The notes under the pieces were generated by a model. It was not told the DNA's origin. It saw only the letters and a program-made list of their open reading frames with translations, and made no database searches. 64,000 bases of DNA, from contig NZ_JAMXAX010000004.1 of assembly GCF_023913775.1 (NCBI RefSeq), positions 1-64,000 on the forward strand, read 5' to 3'. Source of the stretch: Acidovorax facilis (GTDB lineage: Bacteria; Pseudomonadota; Gammaproteobacteria; Burkholderiales; Burkholderiaceae_C). Shown here one piece after another: positions 7,812 to 14,933 of this stretch (its first letter is position 1; each line of letters starts with the position of its first letter). The position numbers and the translations under genes were made by a program.

Positions 7812-9128
7812 ATGTGGAAGAAGGTTTTGGGGGGCACTCTGGCGGTGGCCATCGGCGTGTGGATGTTGGCTTTGATCGTGCCCCAGCCTGCACCGCCCGC
7901 GTGGAGCGATGTCTGGTGGTGGCGTAACCAGCTGATCCTGCTCACCGGGGTGGCAGCCTGGACGCTGATGTCGCTGATCATGGTGCTGGCCGTGCGGCCC
8001 GCGTGGCTGGAAAAACCGCTGGGTGGCCTGGACAAGAGCTACCGCCTGCACAAGTGGGCGGGCATCGGCGCGATTGTGCTGGCGTTGCTGCACTACGGGC
8101 TTCAGCTGTCGCGCAGCCTGCTGGCTGACTGGGTAGGCCGCCCAGTGCGCGCGCCGCGCGCGGATTGGTGGCTCAACACCTTCCGCCACCTGGCCGAGGA
8201 GATGGGGGAATGGGCTGTGTGGTTCCTCGCGGCCATGTTGGTCATCACGCTGTGGCAGCGGTTTCCGTACCACGTGTGGCGCTACCTGCACAAGCTGCTG
8301 GCCGTGGTGTACCTGGTGCTGGCCTTCCATGCTGTGGTGCTCACGCCGCCCGCTTGGTGGCAGCAGCCTGCGGGTGTGCTGGTGGGCCTGTGCACGCTGG
8401 TGGGGGTGCTGTGCGCAGTGCGCTCGCTGGCCGGGGCCATCGGGCGCAGCCGCCGCCATGCGGCCCGTGTGGTGAGCGTGTCGCCCCAAGGGGCTGGGGT
8501 GCTGGAAGTGACCTGCCAGGTCAGCCCCGCCAGTCGCTGGAAGCATGCGGCCGGTCAGTTTGCGTTTGTCACCTTTGGTCGTGCCGAGGGGGCGCACCCC
8601 TTCACCCTGCTCAACGCCGACCAGGGCGACGGCGCGCTGCGGTTTGCCATCAAGGCGCTGGGCGACCACACGGGGCAGCTGCCCCTGCAGGTGCAGCCGG
8701 GCCAGACGGTGAGCATCGAGGGGCCGTATGGCTGCTTTGACTTTCGCGGCGACAGCGCCACCGAGCAGGTGTGGGTGGCCGCAGGCATTGGCGCCACGCC
8801 GTTCATGGCTTGGCTGGAGTCGATGCAGTCCACGCCCGCGCTGGCGCCCCGGGTGCACCTGCACTACTGCGTGCGCCATGCAGGCGAGGCGGTGTTTGCC
8901 GAGCGCATGGCCGCGCTGTGCGCGCGCCTGCCCAGCGTGACGCTGGAGATCCACTACAGCGACGACGCTGGGCCCGTGACACCCACAGCGCTGCTGGCGG
9001 GCACCAGCCCGGCGGCGAGCGTGTGGTTCTGTGGGCCGCAGGGTTTTGCCGAGGCGGTGCGCCTGGGCATGCAGCAGCTGGGGCGCTCGCCTGCGCGCTT
9101 TCACCAGGAGCTGTTCCAGATGCGTTGA
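7812..9128 (+). CDS. Ferric reductase-like transmembrane flavocytochrome
   Basis: A 438-aa inner-membrane protein. The N-terminal half holds about six helices with two His pairs, H80/H94 and H160/H173, spaced 13-14 as in bis-heme ferric reductase/NADPH oxidase domains. The C-terminal half is ferredoxin-reductase-like: an FAD segment with HPFTLLN and GPYGCF, then an NAD(P) segment with AAGIGATPFMAWLE and the terminal WFCGPQGF. Electrons would pass from cytoplasmic NAD(P)H through FAD and heme to the periplasm. I start at the ATG at 7812; GTG codons at 7800 and 7809 are alternatives and no clear ribosome site decides. The Acg-type flavoprotein upstream could be the acceptor. Confidence 0.85.
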   Translation: MWKKVLGGTLAVAIGVWMLALIVPQPAPPAWSDVWWWRNQLILLTGVAAWTLMSLIMVLAVRPAWLEKPLGGLDKSYRLHKWAGIGAIVLALLHYGLQLSRSLLADWVGRPVRAPRADWWLNTFRHLAEEMGEWAVWFLAAMLVITLWQRFPYHVWRYLHKLLAVVYLVLAFHAVVLTPPAWWQQPAGVLVGLCTLVGVLCAVRSLAGAIGRSRRHAARVVSVSPQGAGVLEVTCQVSPASRWKHAAGQFAFVTFGRAEGAHPFTLLNADQGDGALRFAIKALGDHTGQLPLQVQPGQTVSIEGPYGCFDFRGDSATEQVWVAAGIGATPFMAWLESMQSTPALAPRVHLHYCVRHAGEAVFAERMAALCARLPSVTLEIHYSDDAGPVTPTALLAGTSPAASVWFCGPQGFAEAVRLGMQQLGRSPARFHQELFQMR

Positions 9129-9135
9129 GGCGGGG

Positions 9136-9171
9136 TTTTCTCCCCGGCGCTCCGGGTGGGGCAGGAGAAAA
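9136..9171. terminator. Stem-loop downstream of the ferric reductase-like gene
   Basis: TTTTCTCC (9136-9143) pairs with GGAGAAAA (9164-9171), with further GC pairing inside. It starts 8 bp after the stop. There is no T-tract after the stem on the plus strand, so intrinsic termination is only possible, not shown. Confidence 0.35.
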
Positions 9172-9176
9172 TGAGC

Positions 9177-9232
9177 CAAATTGCCACTCAGCGCTTTACA
9201 GGTAAGCGCAAATAGCTATTGAAAATATAGCA
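9177..9232. repeat. Dispersed palindromic element, intergenic copy
   Basis: An AT-richer stretch containing AGCGCTTTACAGGTAAGCGC, then a variant AAATAGCTATT and an A/T tail. It shares the stem AGCGCTT/AAGCGC and the flanking TAGCTAT box with the copies at 11310, 26533, 35521, 47697 and 58538. It lies between the ferric reductase gene and a small minus-strand frame. Confidence 0.6.
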
Positions 9233-9263
9233 AATGGTGCCCGTAATGTTGGCCGTGAGGTGC

Positions 9264-9440
9264 TCATGCCCCCAGCGCTACGAACGCGATCAGCCTGCCC
9301 ATGCGCCGTATCCAGTCCGCGGTGAAGATGAACTGGGGCTTGTCTCTCTTCACACAGGGCTCGATGTTCGGTGGGTTGTCGGCCGGGTAGGGCGAGGTGT
9401 CATGCACATCGCCCACATGCGTGCTGCGGTAGGCCTCCAT
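9264..9440 (-). CDS. Small hypothetical protein (58 aa)
   Basis: A minus-strand frame from the ATG at 9440 to the TGA at 9264-9266, encoding MEAYRSTHVGDVHDTSPYP and continuing to a hydrophobic end LIAFVALGA. Third codon positions are strongly G/C, and the composition is protein-like, unlike the plus-strand frames over the same bases. The frame is open for about 42 more codons upstream without a clear ATG. No ribosome site is evident. I do not recognise the family. The 459-bp gap 9129-9587 otherwise holds the hairpin and the palindromic element listed separately. Confidence 0.4.
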   Translation of the reverse strand: MEAYRSTHVGDVHDTSPYPADNPPNIEPCVKRDKPQFIFTADWIRRMGRLIAFVALGA

Positions 9441-9587
9441 CTGGTTTGCATCGCCCCGTGGGGCAAGCTCTCGGCCCAGTACCGCAAGGCCTTTGCCTAT
9501 GCGGGCGCGCAGTCCACGCGTGAAGCGTTGCTGACCATCATTGCGAAGTAGCCGGGGTCTTCGGCACCTGCCCCGCAGGGCGGACTC

Positions 9588-9941
9588 TCAGGCGGGAAAC
9601 GATGGGCCGTGGGGCTGCAGGCACATGGGCCGTTCGTCGAACGCCAGCCAGCCCAGCGCGTCGCACAGCGCCTGCACCCAGGCGGTGTAGTCGGTGCGCA
9701 GCGAGCAATGCATGGCGAGCGGGCCATCGGACACGTTGTCGGGGAGATGGAATTCCACCCCGTGGCCCAGCACCGTGGCGTGGCCCCAGGTGGGCAGGGC
9801 CCACTCCAGGCCCGGCACCATCTGCGCGAGCGATGTTTTGATGTGATGGATGTCGCGCAGCATCAGCACCGTGTCGGGTGAGAGCTCGTCGGTGGACAGC
9901 GGCAACCTTGCGGGCTGAAAGAACAGGTAGGTATAAGCCAT
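9588..9941 (-). CDS. Hypothetical protein (117 aa)
   Basis: Begins MAYTYLFFQPARLPL and contains LEWALPTWGHATVLGHGVEF and MHCSLRTDYTAWVQALCDAL. The start at 9941 is preferred over the TTG/ATG options nine codons upstream because the protein-like sequence begins there. No signal peptide or membrane segment is seen; a small soluble alpha/beta domain is likely. It lies 99 bp downstream of the sigma-factor gene in the same direction. I do not recognise the family. Confidence 0.65.
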   Translation of the reverse strand: MAYTYLFFQPARLPLSTDELSPDTVLMLRDIHHIKTSLAQMVPGLEWALPTWGHATVLGHGVEFHLPDNVSDGPLAMHCSLRTDYTAWVQALCDALGWLAFDERPMCLQPHGPSFPA

Positions 9942-10040
9942 GGAGCGCGATGTTGCACCTTGTTGCACGGGCCACGCACAAGCCTGCAGCGTGCTGCGTG
10001 AACTATTGCGCAGCCCGTTAGATTGCGTGCACAGCGGGGC

Positions 10041-10577
10041 TCAGCGAGCCGCAGGCGCCGATGGCACCAGGTACTCGCGCACCAGGGCCCTGGCACGGTG
10101 CAGTCGGCTTTTGGCGGCCTCGCGCGTGGTGCCCAGGCGCCCGGCCATCTCCTCGATCGTGAGCTCCTCGAAGTCGCGCATCAGGAGCGCATCGCGGTAG
10201 ATCGGTGGCAGCGAGTCGATGGCCAGGGCCAGGTCGTGGCGCAGCTCGTGGTCGGGGCGGTGCGACCAGGCGAGGTTGTCTTCGACTTGCGCCAGTGGCT
10301 CGGCCTTGAGCCACGCCAGCATCGGCCGCATGCACAGGCGCTGCACGATGCGCACCACCCAGCCACCAAACGCCGCCACCTCGCGCAGCGCGCCCACGCG
10401 GCGGTACACGATGATGAGCGCCTCCTGCACCACGTCGTCGGTGGCCGTGGTGGCTGCGCAATGGCGCAGCGCATAGCGGCGGATGTCGGGGCGGGTGAGG
10501 CGCAGCAGCTGCTCCATCGCCACGGTGTCGCCGCTGCGCGCGGCGGGAAGCAGCTGGGCGAGTGTGGGGGCGGTCAT
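10041..10577 (-). CDS. ECF-type RNA polymerase sigma factor
   Basis: A 178-aa sigma-70 family protein. Region 2 lies at about 25-90 (RRYALRHCAATTATDDVVQEALIIVYRR), with the DDVVQEA element typical of region 2.2, and region 4 at about 120-170 (LPPIYRDALLMRDFEELTIEEMA then GTTREAAKSRLHRARALVRE, a helix-turn-helix). The ATG at 10577 has GGAGG nine bases upstream. No anti-sigma factor with a recognisable domain is adjacent; the upstream gene is a small DUF2892 membrane protein. The regulon is unknown. Confidence 0.88.
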   Translation of the reverse strand: MTAPTLAQLLPAARSGDTVAMEQLLRLTRPDIRRYALRHCAATTATDDVVQEALIIVYRRVGALREVAAFGGWVVRIVQRLCMRPMLAWLKAEPLAQVEDNLAWSHRPDHELRHDLALAIDSLPPIYRDALLMRDFEELTIEEMAGRLGTTREAAKSRLHRARALVREYLVPSAPAAR

Positions 10578-10753
10578 GGTTTTAGTCCTCCACAGCGCAT
10601 TGCGCCACCCGCAGCCTGTGAAACCGGCGCGACCCCTGCGCGGGCAGCCGCGCAAGGGCCGCCCCGCCGCGCTGGCTGCGTCCACCGCCCAGGCGCAGCG
10701 TGAGAAGAGCAGGGGGTGAGGGCGCGAAGCGACTCAGGGGGTGTTGTTTCATG

Positions 10754-10957
10754 TCATTCGACAGGCTTGCGGCCCACCATGGCGCAGGCGGGGCAGTAGC
10801 CAAATGCGCCGCTCAGGATGCTGCCAACGCCCGAGGCGGCCAGCGCCAGGCCCAGGGGCGATGCGGCCAGCCACCAGAGGCCCGCAGCGATGAGGGCGAC
10901 GCCCCCCACAACGCGCAGCAGGCTTTCGGGGCGGGTGATGTTTTTGCGGTACAGCAT
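10754..10957 (-). CDS. DUF2892 (YgaP-type) small inner-membrane protein
   Basis: A 67-aa protein: MLYRKNITRPESLLRVVGG followed by two hydrophobic helices (VALIAAGLWWLAASPLG and LALAASGVGSILSGAFGY) and a CPACAMVG C-terminus with a C-x2-C pair. This matches the short DUF2892 family. The ATG at 10957 is chosen because it precedes the family motif. It is upstream of the sigma-factor gene on the same strand with a 176-bp gap, so co-transcription is possible but not clear. Confidence 0.75.
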   Translation of the reverse strand: MLYRKNITRPESLLRVVGGVALIAAGLWWLAASPLGLALAASGVGSILSGAFGYCPACAMVGRKPVE

Positions 10958-11081
10958 GGGAATGGGCTCCTTGGTCGGTTGAAGGAGGTGCCAACACAGG
11001 GCGCCTCCATCACCAAGAGCCGCGGGTTTCGCAAAAGGATTCATGGGTTGCGAAAAATTTTTTGCCAGTCACGGCTGCCCG

Positions 11082-12065
11082 TTACCGGAAATGGTCAAAC
11101 GAGGCGTAGCGCTTGTCTACCGGTTGGCCCTGTGCATCCACCAGTTGCAGTCCAGGTGTGACCAGCACCGTGCCGATGCGGGTGACGGGCGTGCTGCTTG
11201 CCTGCGACGCGGCGGCCACCGCGTCACGCTGCGTGGGCGGGGCGGTGAAGGCCAGCTCGTAGTCGTCGCCACCTGCCAACGTGCATTGGCGAATCAATTC
11301 AGCATCAAATAGGGCTCCAGCGCTTGATGGATAAGCGCTAGCAGCTATCAGTTTTGAAGTGATGTGCGTGTCGATCCGGGCCCCTACGCCTGAGGCCTTG
11401 AGGATGTGCGACAGGTCGCCCAGCAGCCCGTCGCTCACATCCATGGCGCTGCTGGCCACGCCGCGCAGGGCCAGGCCCAGGGCCACACGCGGGGTGGGGC
11501 GCTCCAACCGCTGGCGCGCGCGGGCCAGCACGTCGGCGGGCAGGGGGGTGTGGCCCAGCAGTGCCTCCAGCGCCAGGCGGGCGTCGCCCAAGTTGCCGCT
11601 CACGTAGATGTCGTCGCCGGGCCGCGCACCGCTGCGCAGCAGGGCCTGGCCGGGGGGCACCTCGCCAAACACGGTGATGCAAATATTGAGCGGGCCCTGC
11701 GTGGTGTCGCCCCCCACCAGCTCGCAGCCGTGGGCATCGGCCAGCGCCCACATCCCGCGCGAGAAGCCTTCCAGCCAGGCCTCATCCACCCGGGGTAGTG
11801 ACAAGGCCAGGGTAAACGCCAGCGGGCGCGCGCCGCACGCCGCCAGGTCCGACAGGTTCACGGCCAGCGCCTTGTGGCCCAGTGCGTCCGGGTCCACGTC
11901 CGCAAAGAAGTGGCGGCCCTCTACCAGCATGTCGCTGGAGATGGCCAGCTGCATGCCGGGTGTGGGCGCGAGCAGCGCGCAGTCGTCGCCCACTCCCAGC
12001 GCAACGGCACCGTCCGGGCGCGCGGGGCGCGTGAAGTAACGTGCAATCAGGTCGAATTCACCCAC
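11082..12065 (-). CDS. thiL: Thiamine-monophosphate kinase
   Basis: Phosphorylates thiamine monophosphate to the active diphosphate with ATP. The 327-aa protein has the ThiL/PurM fold signatures: GEFDLIARYF at the start, GVGDDCALL (metal/ATP-binding acidic residues), SSDMLVEGRHF, NLSDLAACGARP, GGDTTQG, and DVSDGLLGDL. The start is a GTG at 12065 with AGGA upstream. Residues near the C-terminus (SKLIAASAYPSSAGALFDAE) are encoded by a copy of the dispersed palindromic element (11310-11357), with codon use unlike the rest of the gene. It is followed on the same strand by the DUF2892 and sigma-factor genes. Confidence 0.95.
   Translation of the reverse strand: MGEFDLIARYFTRPARPDGAVALGVGDDCALLAPTPGMQLAISSDMLVEGRHFFADVDPDALGHKALAVNLSDLAACGARPLAFTLALSLPRVDEAWLEGFSRGMWALADAHGCELVGGDTTQGPLNICITVFGEVPPGQALLRSGARPGDDIYVSGNLGDARLALEALLGHTPLPADVLARARQRLERPTPRVALGLALRGVASSAMDVSDGLLGDLSHILKASGVGARIDTHITSKLIAASAYPSSAGALFDAELIRQCTLAGGDDYELAFTAPPTQRDAVAAASQASSTPVTRIGTVLVTPGLQLVDAQGQPVDKRYASFDHFR
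11310..11357. repeat. Dispersed palindromic element inside thiL
   Basis: Contains AGCGCTTGATGGATAAGCGC, a perfect AGCGCTT/AAGCGCT stem, followed by AGCAGCTAT. Read on the minus strand it matches the trpC-ung copy closely (ATAGCTGCT, GCGCTT stem, GAGCC, TATTT). It is translated in frame as part of ThiL. Confidence 0.65.
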
Positions 12066-12110
12066 GGTGCGGTCCTAAAGAATCGGAGGAAGAAAACGGC
12101 GCGAACCCGC

Positions 12111-13019
12111 TCAGTCGGTCGGCTCTGCGGCGGAAAACCACTGCGCCCAGTGGTCGATGCAGGCCTGGATCTTGGGCAGCCGGTGCCTGCGGGTGAGGGT
12201 GATGGCGTGGATGGGGCTGGGCTGCAGGTCCACGCAATGGGCCAGCACCGGTGCCAGCAAACCCTGCCGCACCAGGGGCTCGGCCACCACGGTGGCCAGG
12301 CGCGCAATGCCCAGGCCTTGGAGCGCCAAACGCGCGGTGATGGCCGTGCTGCCCGAGCGCCAGTGGCCCTCGGCCACCAGCACCTGCGGTTCGCCATTGA
12401 TCTGGAAAGGCCAGTGGTTCAGAAACGCCACCGCGCTGTTGGTGATGAGCCGGTGCTGGCGCAGATCCTCGGGGCGCTGGGGCACGCCGTGTGTCTGCAG
12501 GTAGCCGGGTGTGGCGTACAGCGCGCGTGCCAGCGTGCCCAGCGGGCGCGCCACCACGGTGTCGGTCAGCGGCGGGCCGGTGCGGATGGCGATGTCGATG
12601 CCATCGCGCGCCATGTCGGCCATGCGGTCGTCCACTACCAGTTCCACACGCAGTTGCGGGTGCTTGTGCTGCAGGCTGTCGAAGCTGGGGATCAGCAGGT
12701 GTTCGGCCACCACCGAGCTGGACGCCACTCGCACCCAGCCGCTGGGCTGGCCACTTTGCTGGGCGAACTCGCCCTCCAGCTCGTCGAGCGTGCCGGTGAT
12801 GCGGCGGCAGTAGTCCAGAAAGGTCAGCCCCTCGGGTGTGGGAGTGAGGCCGTGGGTCGTGCGGTGCAGCAGCCGTGCGCCGCAGGCTTCCTCGATGCGC
12901 GCCAAGGTGCGTGAGACCTGGCTCACCGGCGCATCGCGCTCGCGCGCTACCGCCGAGAGCGAGCCCAGATCGGTCACGCGCACGAACAGGTGCATGTCTT
13001 CAAAGCGGATATCGCGCAT
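12111..13019 (-). CDS. LysR-family transcriptional regulator (second tautomerase-linked copy)
   Basis: A 302-aa regulator starting MRDIRFEDMHLFVRVTDLGS; the HTH segment SLSAVARERDAPVSQVSRTL and wing RIEEACGARLLHRTTHGL closely resemble the LysR protein at 3412-4356, with matching blocks VARER, VSR, ARIE, ACG and HRTTH. The ATG at 13019 is chosen over the 55-codon upstream extension because it gives the canonical N-terminus. It is divergent from a small gene and a tautomerase at 13183-13787. The pair looks like a paralogous copy of the module at 2876-4356. The effector is unknown. Confidence 0.9.
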   Translation of the reverse strand: MRDIRFEDMHLFVRVTDLGSLSAVARERDAPVSQVSRTLARIEEACGARLLHRTTHGLTPTPEGLTFLDYCRRITGTLDELEGEFAQQSGQPSGWVRVASSSVVAEHLLIPSFDSLQHKHPQLRVELVVDDRMADMARDGIDIAIRTGPPLTDTVVARPLGTLARALYATPGYLQTHGVPQRPEDLRQHRLITNSAVAFLNHWPFQINGEPQVLVAEGHWRSGSTAITARLALQGLGIARLATVVAEPLVRQGLLAPVLAHCVDLQPSPIHAITLTRRHRLPKIQACIDHWAQWFSAAEPTD

Positions 13020-13091
13020 CGGGCAATGGTAACGGCGGGGGGCTGGGGAGCCTCTGCACGAATCGTCGCGCTCGATGCGCGCACAGGCCCC

Positions 13092-13106
13092 TTGCAATCT
13101 GTGCAA
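13092..13106. promoter_or_regulatory. LysR-type operator, TTGCA-N5-TGCAA
   Basis: A perfect 5-bp inverted repeat around ATCTG with an internal T-N11-A and the core TGCA-N5-TGCA, identical in core to the site at 3391-3409. It lies midway in the divergent gap, 72 bp from the LysR start and 76 bp from the small gene at 13183. A further CACAG/CTGTG pair overlaps it (13082-13103). Confidence 0.6.
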
Positions 13107-13182
13107 AACGGCCTTGCAGCGCAGGCGGTTTCCGCCGTGTCCGGTGCTGCCTACAGTGGCTTCACCCTGAAAGGAAATGAGC

Positions 13183-13407
13183 ATGTACCCACAGCACCTG
13201 CACCCCGATGACTACCAGCGACTGCGCGACGAGGCCAAGCGCCACGCGCTGCAGCTGCGGCAGGACGCGATTCGCGAAGCCCACACCTGGGTGGCGCGTG
13301 GGTTCCTGCGCATGGTCCGCCGGGCTTTCCATCTCGCGCGCACTGAAGCTGCGCCCATGAATCCTTCCACCCCGGAGCTGAAAACACCATGCCAACCCTT
13401 GTTCTGA
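13183..13407 (+). CDS. Small hypothetical protein upstream of tautomerase
   Basis: A 74-aa protein, MYPQHLHPDDYQRLRDEAKR and onwards, mostly a charged amphipathic helix (ALQLRQDAIREAHTWVARGF) with arginine-rich patches. The ATG at 13183 has AAGGA seven bases upstream; the ATG at 13177 overlaps that site and is less likely. The 3' end overlaps the tautomerase gene by 19 bp in another frame, which suggests translational coupling. I do not recognise the family. Its place between the LysR operator and the tautomerase suggests the same regulon. Confidence 0.65.
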   Translation: MYPQHLHPDDYQRLRDEAKRHALQLRQDAIREAHTWVARGFLRMVRRAFHLARTEAAPMNPSTPELKTPCQPLF

Positions 13408-13787
13408 AACTCGCCCCGCTACAAAACCCCGAGCGCTACCGGCAGCTGGCCAGCGCGCTGACCGACTTGACCGTGGACCTGCTGGGCAAGCGCCGCGAGG
13501 TGACGGCGGTGGTCATCGACGACCTGCCCGCCGCGCGTTGGCACATCGGCGGTGCGCCCATCGCGCAGCCCACGGCACTGCTGGAGATCAGCATCACAGA
13601 GGGTACGAACACACGGGAAGAGAAGGCCGCCTTCATCCAGGCCGCATTTGCTGAACTGCAGCGCCAGCTGGCCGGTGACGGCGCGCTGGCCACGGCCAGC
13701 TACGTGGTGGTGCGGGAGTTGCTCGCCAGCGACTGGGGCTATGGCGGGCGCACGCAGCAGGCGCGCAAGCTGGCGCTGGCGGCGTGA
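13389..13787 (+). CDS. Tautomerase family protein
   Basis: A 132-aa protein beginning Met-Pro-Thr-Leu with the catalytic N-terminal proline of the 4-OT superfamily. Two 4-OT-like halves are suggested by TDLTVDLLGKRREVTAVVIDD in the first and EISITEGTNTREEKAAFIQA in the second. It overlaps the small gene upstream and is under the divergent promoter shared with the LysR gene at 12111-13019. It is not close in sequence to the tautomerase at 2876-3292 although both are paired with sister regulators. The substrate is unknown. Confidence 0.85.
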   Translation: MPTLVLKLAPLQNPERYRQLASALTDLTVDLLGKRREVTAVVIDDLPAARWHIGGAPIAQPTALLEISITEGTNTREEKAAFIQAAFAELQRQLAGDGALATASYVVVRELLASDWGYGGRTQQARKLALAA

Positions 13788-13808
13788 AGGTGCGGGTGCG
13801 AGGCGCGC

Positions 13809-14933
13809 TCAGGCTGGTGCGCCGCGAAAGCGCTGCGCTGCCTGGCGGCTGACCTCGGCCAGCAATTGCTCTTCGCGTTGGCGCTCGCGCAGCCAGCGCG
13901 CGTCGTTCTGGCCCGCTTCCGCCTCAGTGCGCAGCATGTGCATGGCGCTTGATGCGCCTTGCACGGCGGCGTGTCCGGCGATCTTGTCCATGGTCTTGAG
14001 GATGTGCTCGCGCAGCGGCATGTGGTCGCCCGTAGCCGGGTCTACATACACCGCATCCATGCCAAAACGGCAGGCCTGGAAGCGGTTGTAGGTGTACACA
14101 AGGTAGTCGTCTTCGGCGGGCATGAAGGGCTGGTCGGCCAGAAACCACGCGCCCAGCGACTGCACGTAGCCCGCGAGTGCGGCAGCGCGCTCAATGGTCA
14201 GTGGCGTGTCGAACACGCGGATCTCGATGGTGCCGAACTCGGGCTTGGGGCGAATGTCCCAGTAGAAGTCCTTCATGCTCTTGACCACGCCGGTGCGCGT
14301 CATCTTGTCGAAGTAAACCGTGAAGTCATCCCAGGTCAGGGCCATGGGGGCGCGGCCTGACAGCGGAAACGCAAACACCGAGTTCAGGCGTGCCGAGTCG
14401 AAGGCGGTATCCTGGCCCTGCACATAGGGGCTCGATGCCGACAGTGCGATGAAGTGAGGGATGTAGCGCGACATGCGGTGCAGCATGAGCAGCGCGGCGT
14501 TCGCGTCGGGGCAGCCGATGTGCACGTGCTGGCCGAAGATGGTGAACTGCTTGGACAGGTAGCCATACAGCTCGGACAGCTCACGAAAACGCGGCTTGTC
14601 GTAGATGCGCCGCTCGTGCCACTGCTGGAAGGGGTGCGTGCCACCGCCCACCACGGCGATGTTGAGCTTGTCAGCGCTTTTCACCAGCGCATCGCGGATG
14701 GGCGTGAGCTGGCCAAGCACCTCGCTGGCCGAGTGGCAGATCCCGGTCGAGATCTCGATCATGCTGTTCGTCATCTCGGGCACCACGCTGCCGGGCAGCG
14801 GGGTTTTCTTCATGAGTCGCAGCATGTCCTCGGCATAGGGGGCCAGGTCATAGTCGTTGGTGTTGACGAGCTGCAGCTCCAGCTCAACACCCAGCGTCAG
14901 CGGTTCGGAATGGTTGAAGGCTTCAAGACTCAC
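13809..14933 (-). CDS. ybdK: YbdK-type carboxylate-amine ligase (GCS2 family)
   Basis: A 374-aa ATP-dependent ligase related to glutamate-cysteine ligase type 2. Visible motifs are [13 protein letters not shown] (catalytic glutamates), [31 protein letters not shown] (metal-binding histidines), and [14 protein letters not shown]. The length is normal for the family, which has weak glutamate-cysteine ligase activity and an uncertain natural role. A GTG start at 14933 is preceded by GGAG, and it overlaps the 3' end of the antiporter gene by 11 bp, so the two are translationally coupled. The pairing with an antiporter suggests a role tied to stress or ion homeostasis, by inference only. Confidence 0.9.
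   Translation of the reverse strand: MSLEAFNHSEPLTLGVELELQLVNTNDYDLAPYAEDMLRLMKKTPLPGSVVPEMTNSMIEISTGICHSASEVLGQLTPIRDALVKSADKLNIAVVGGGTHPFQQWHERRIYDKPRFRELSELYGYLSKQFTIFGQHVHIGCPDANAALLMLHRMSRYIPHFIALSASSPYVQGQDTAFDSARLNSVFAFPLSGRAPMALTWDDFTVYFDKMTRTGVVKSMKDFYWDIRPKPEFGTIEIRVFDTPLTIERAAALAGYVQSLGAWFLADQPFMPAEDDYLVYTYNRFQACRFGMDAVYVDPATGDHMPLREHILKTMDKIAGHAAVQGASSAMHMLRTEAEAGQNDARWLRERQREEQLLAEVSRQAAQRFRGAPA

Noticed and set aside
9234-9551. Plus-strand frame of 105 codons between the ferric reductase and hypothetical genes
   Set aside because: The minus strand over the same bases has better codon structure (9264-9440). The plus frame has no ribosome site or motif.
13939-13960. GGCGCTTGATGCGCC in ybdK as another copy of the dispersed element
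   Set aside because: Only the central bases match; the flanking TAGCTAT and T-tract are absent and the residues are normal for YbdK.
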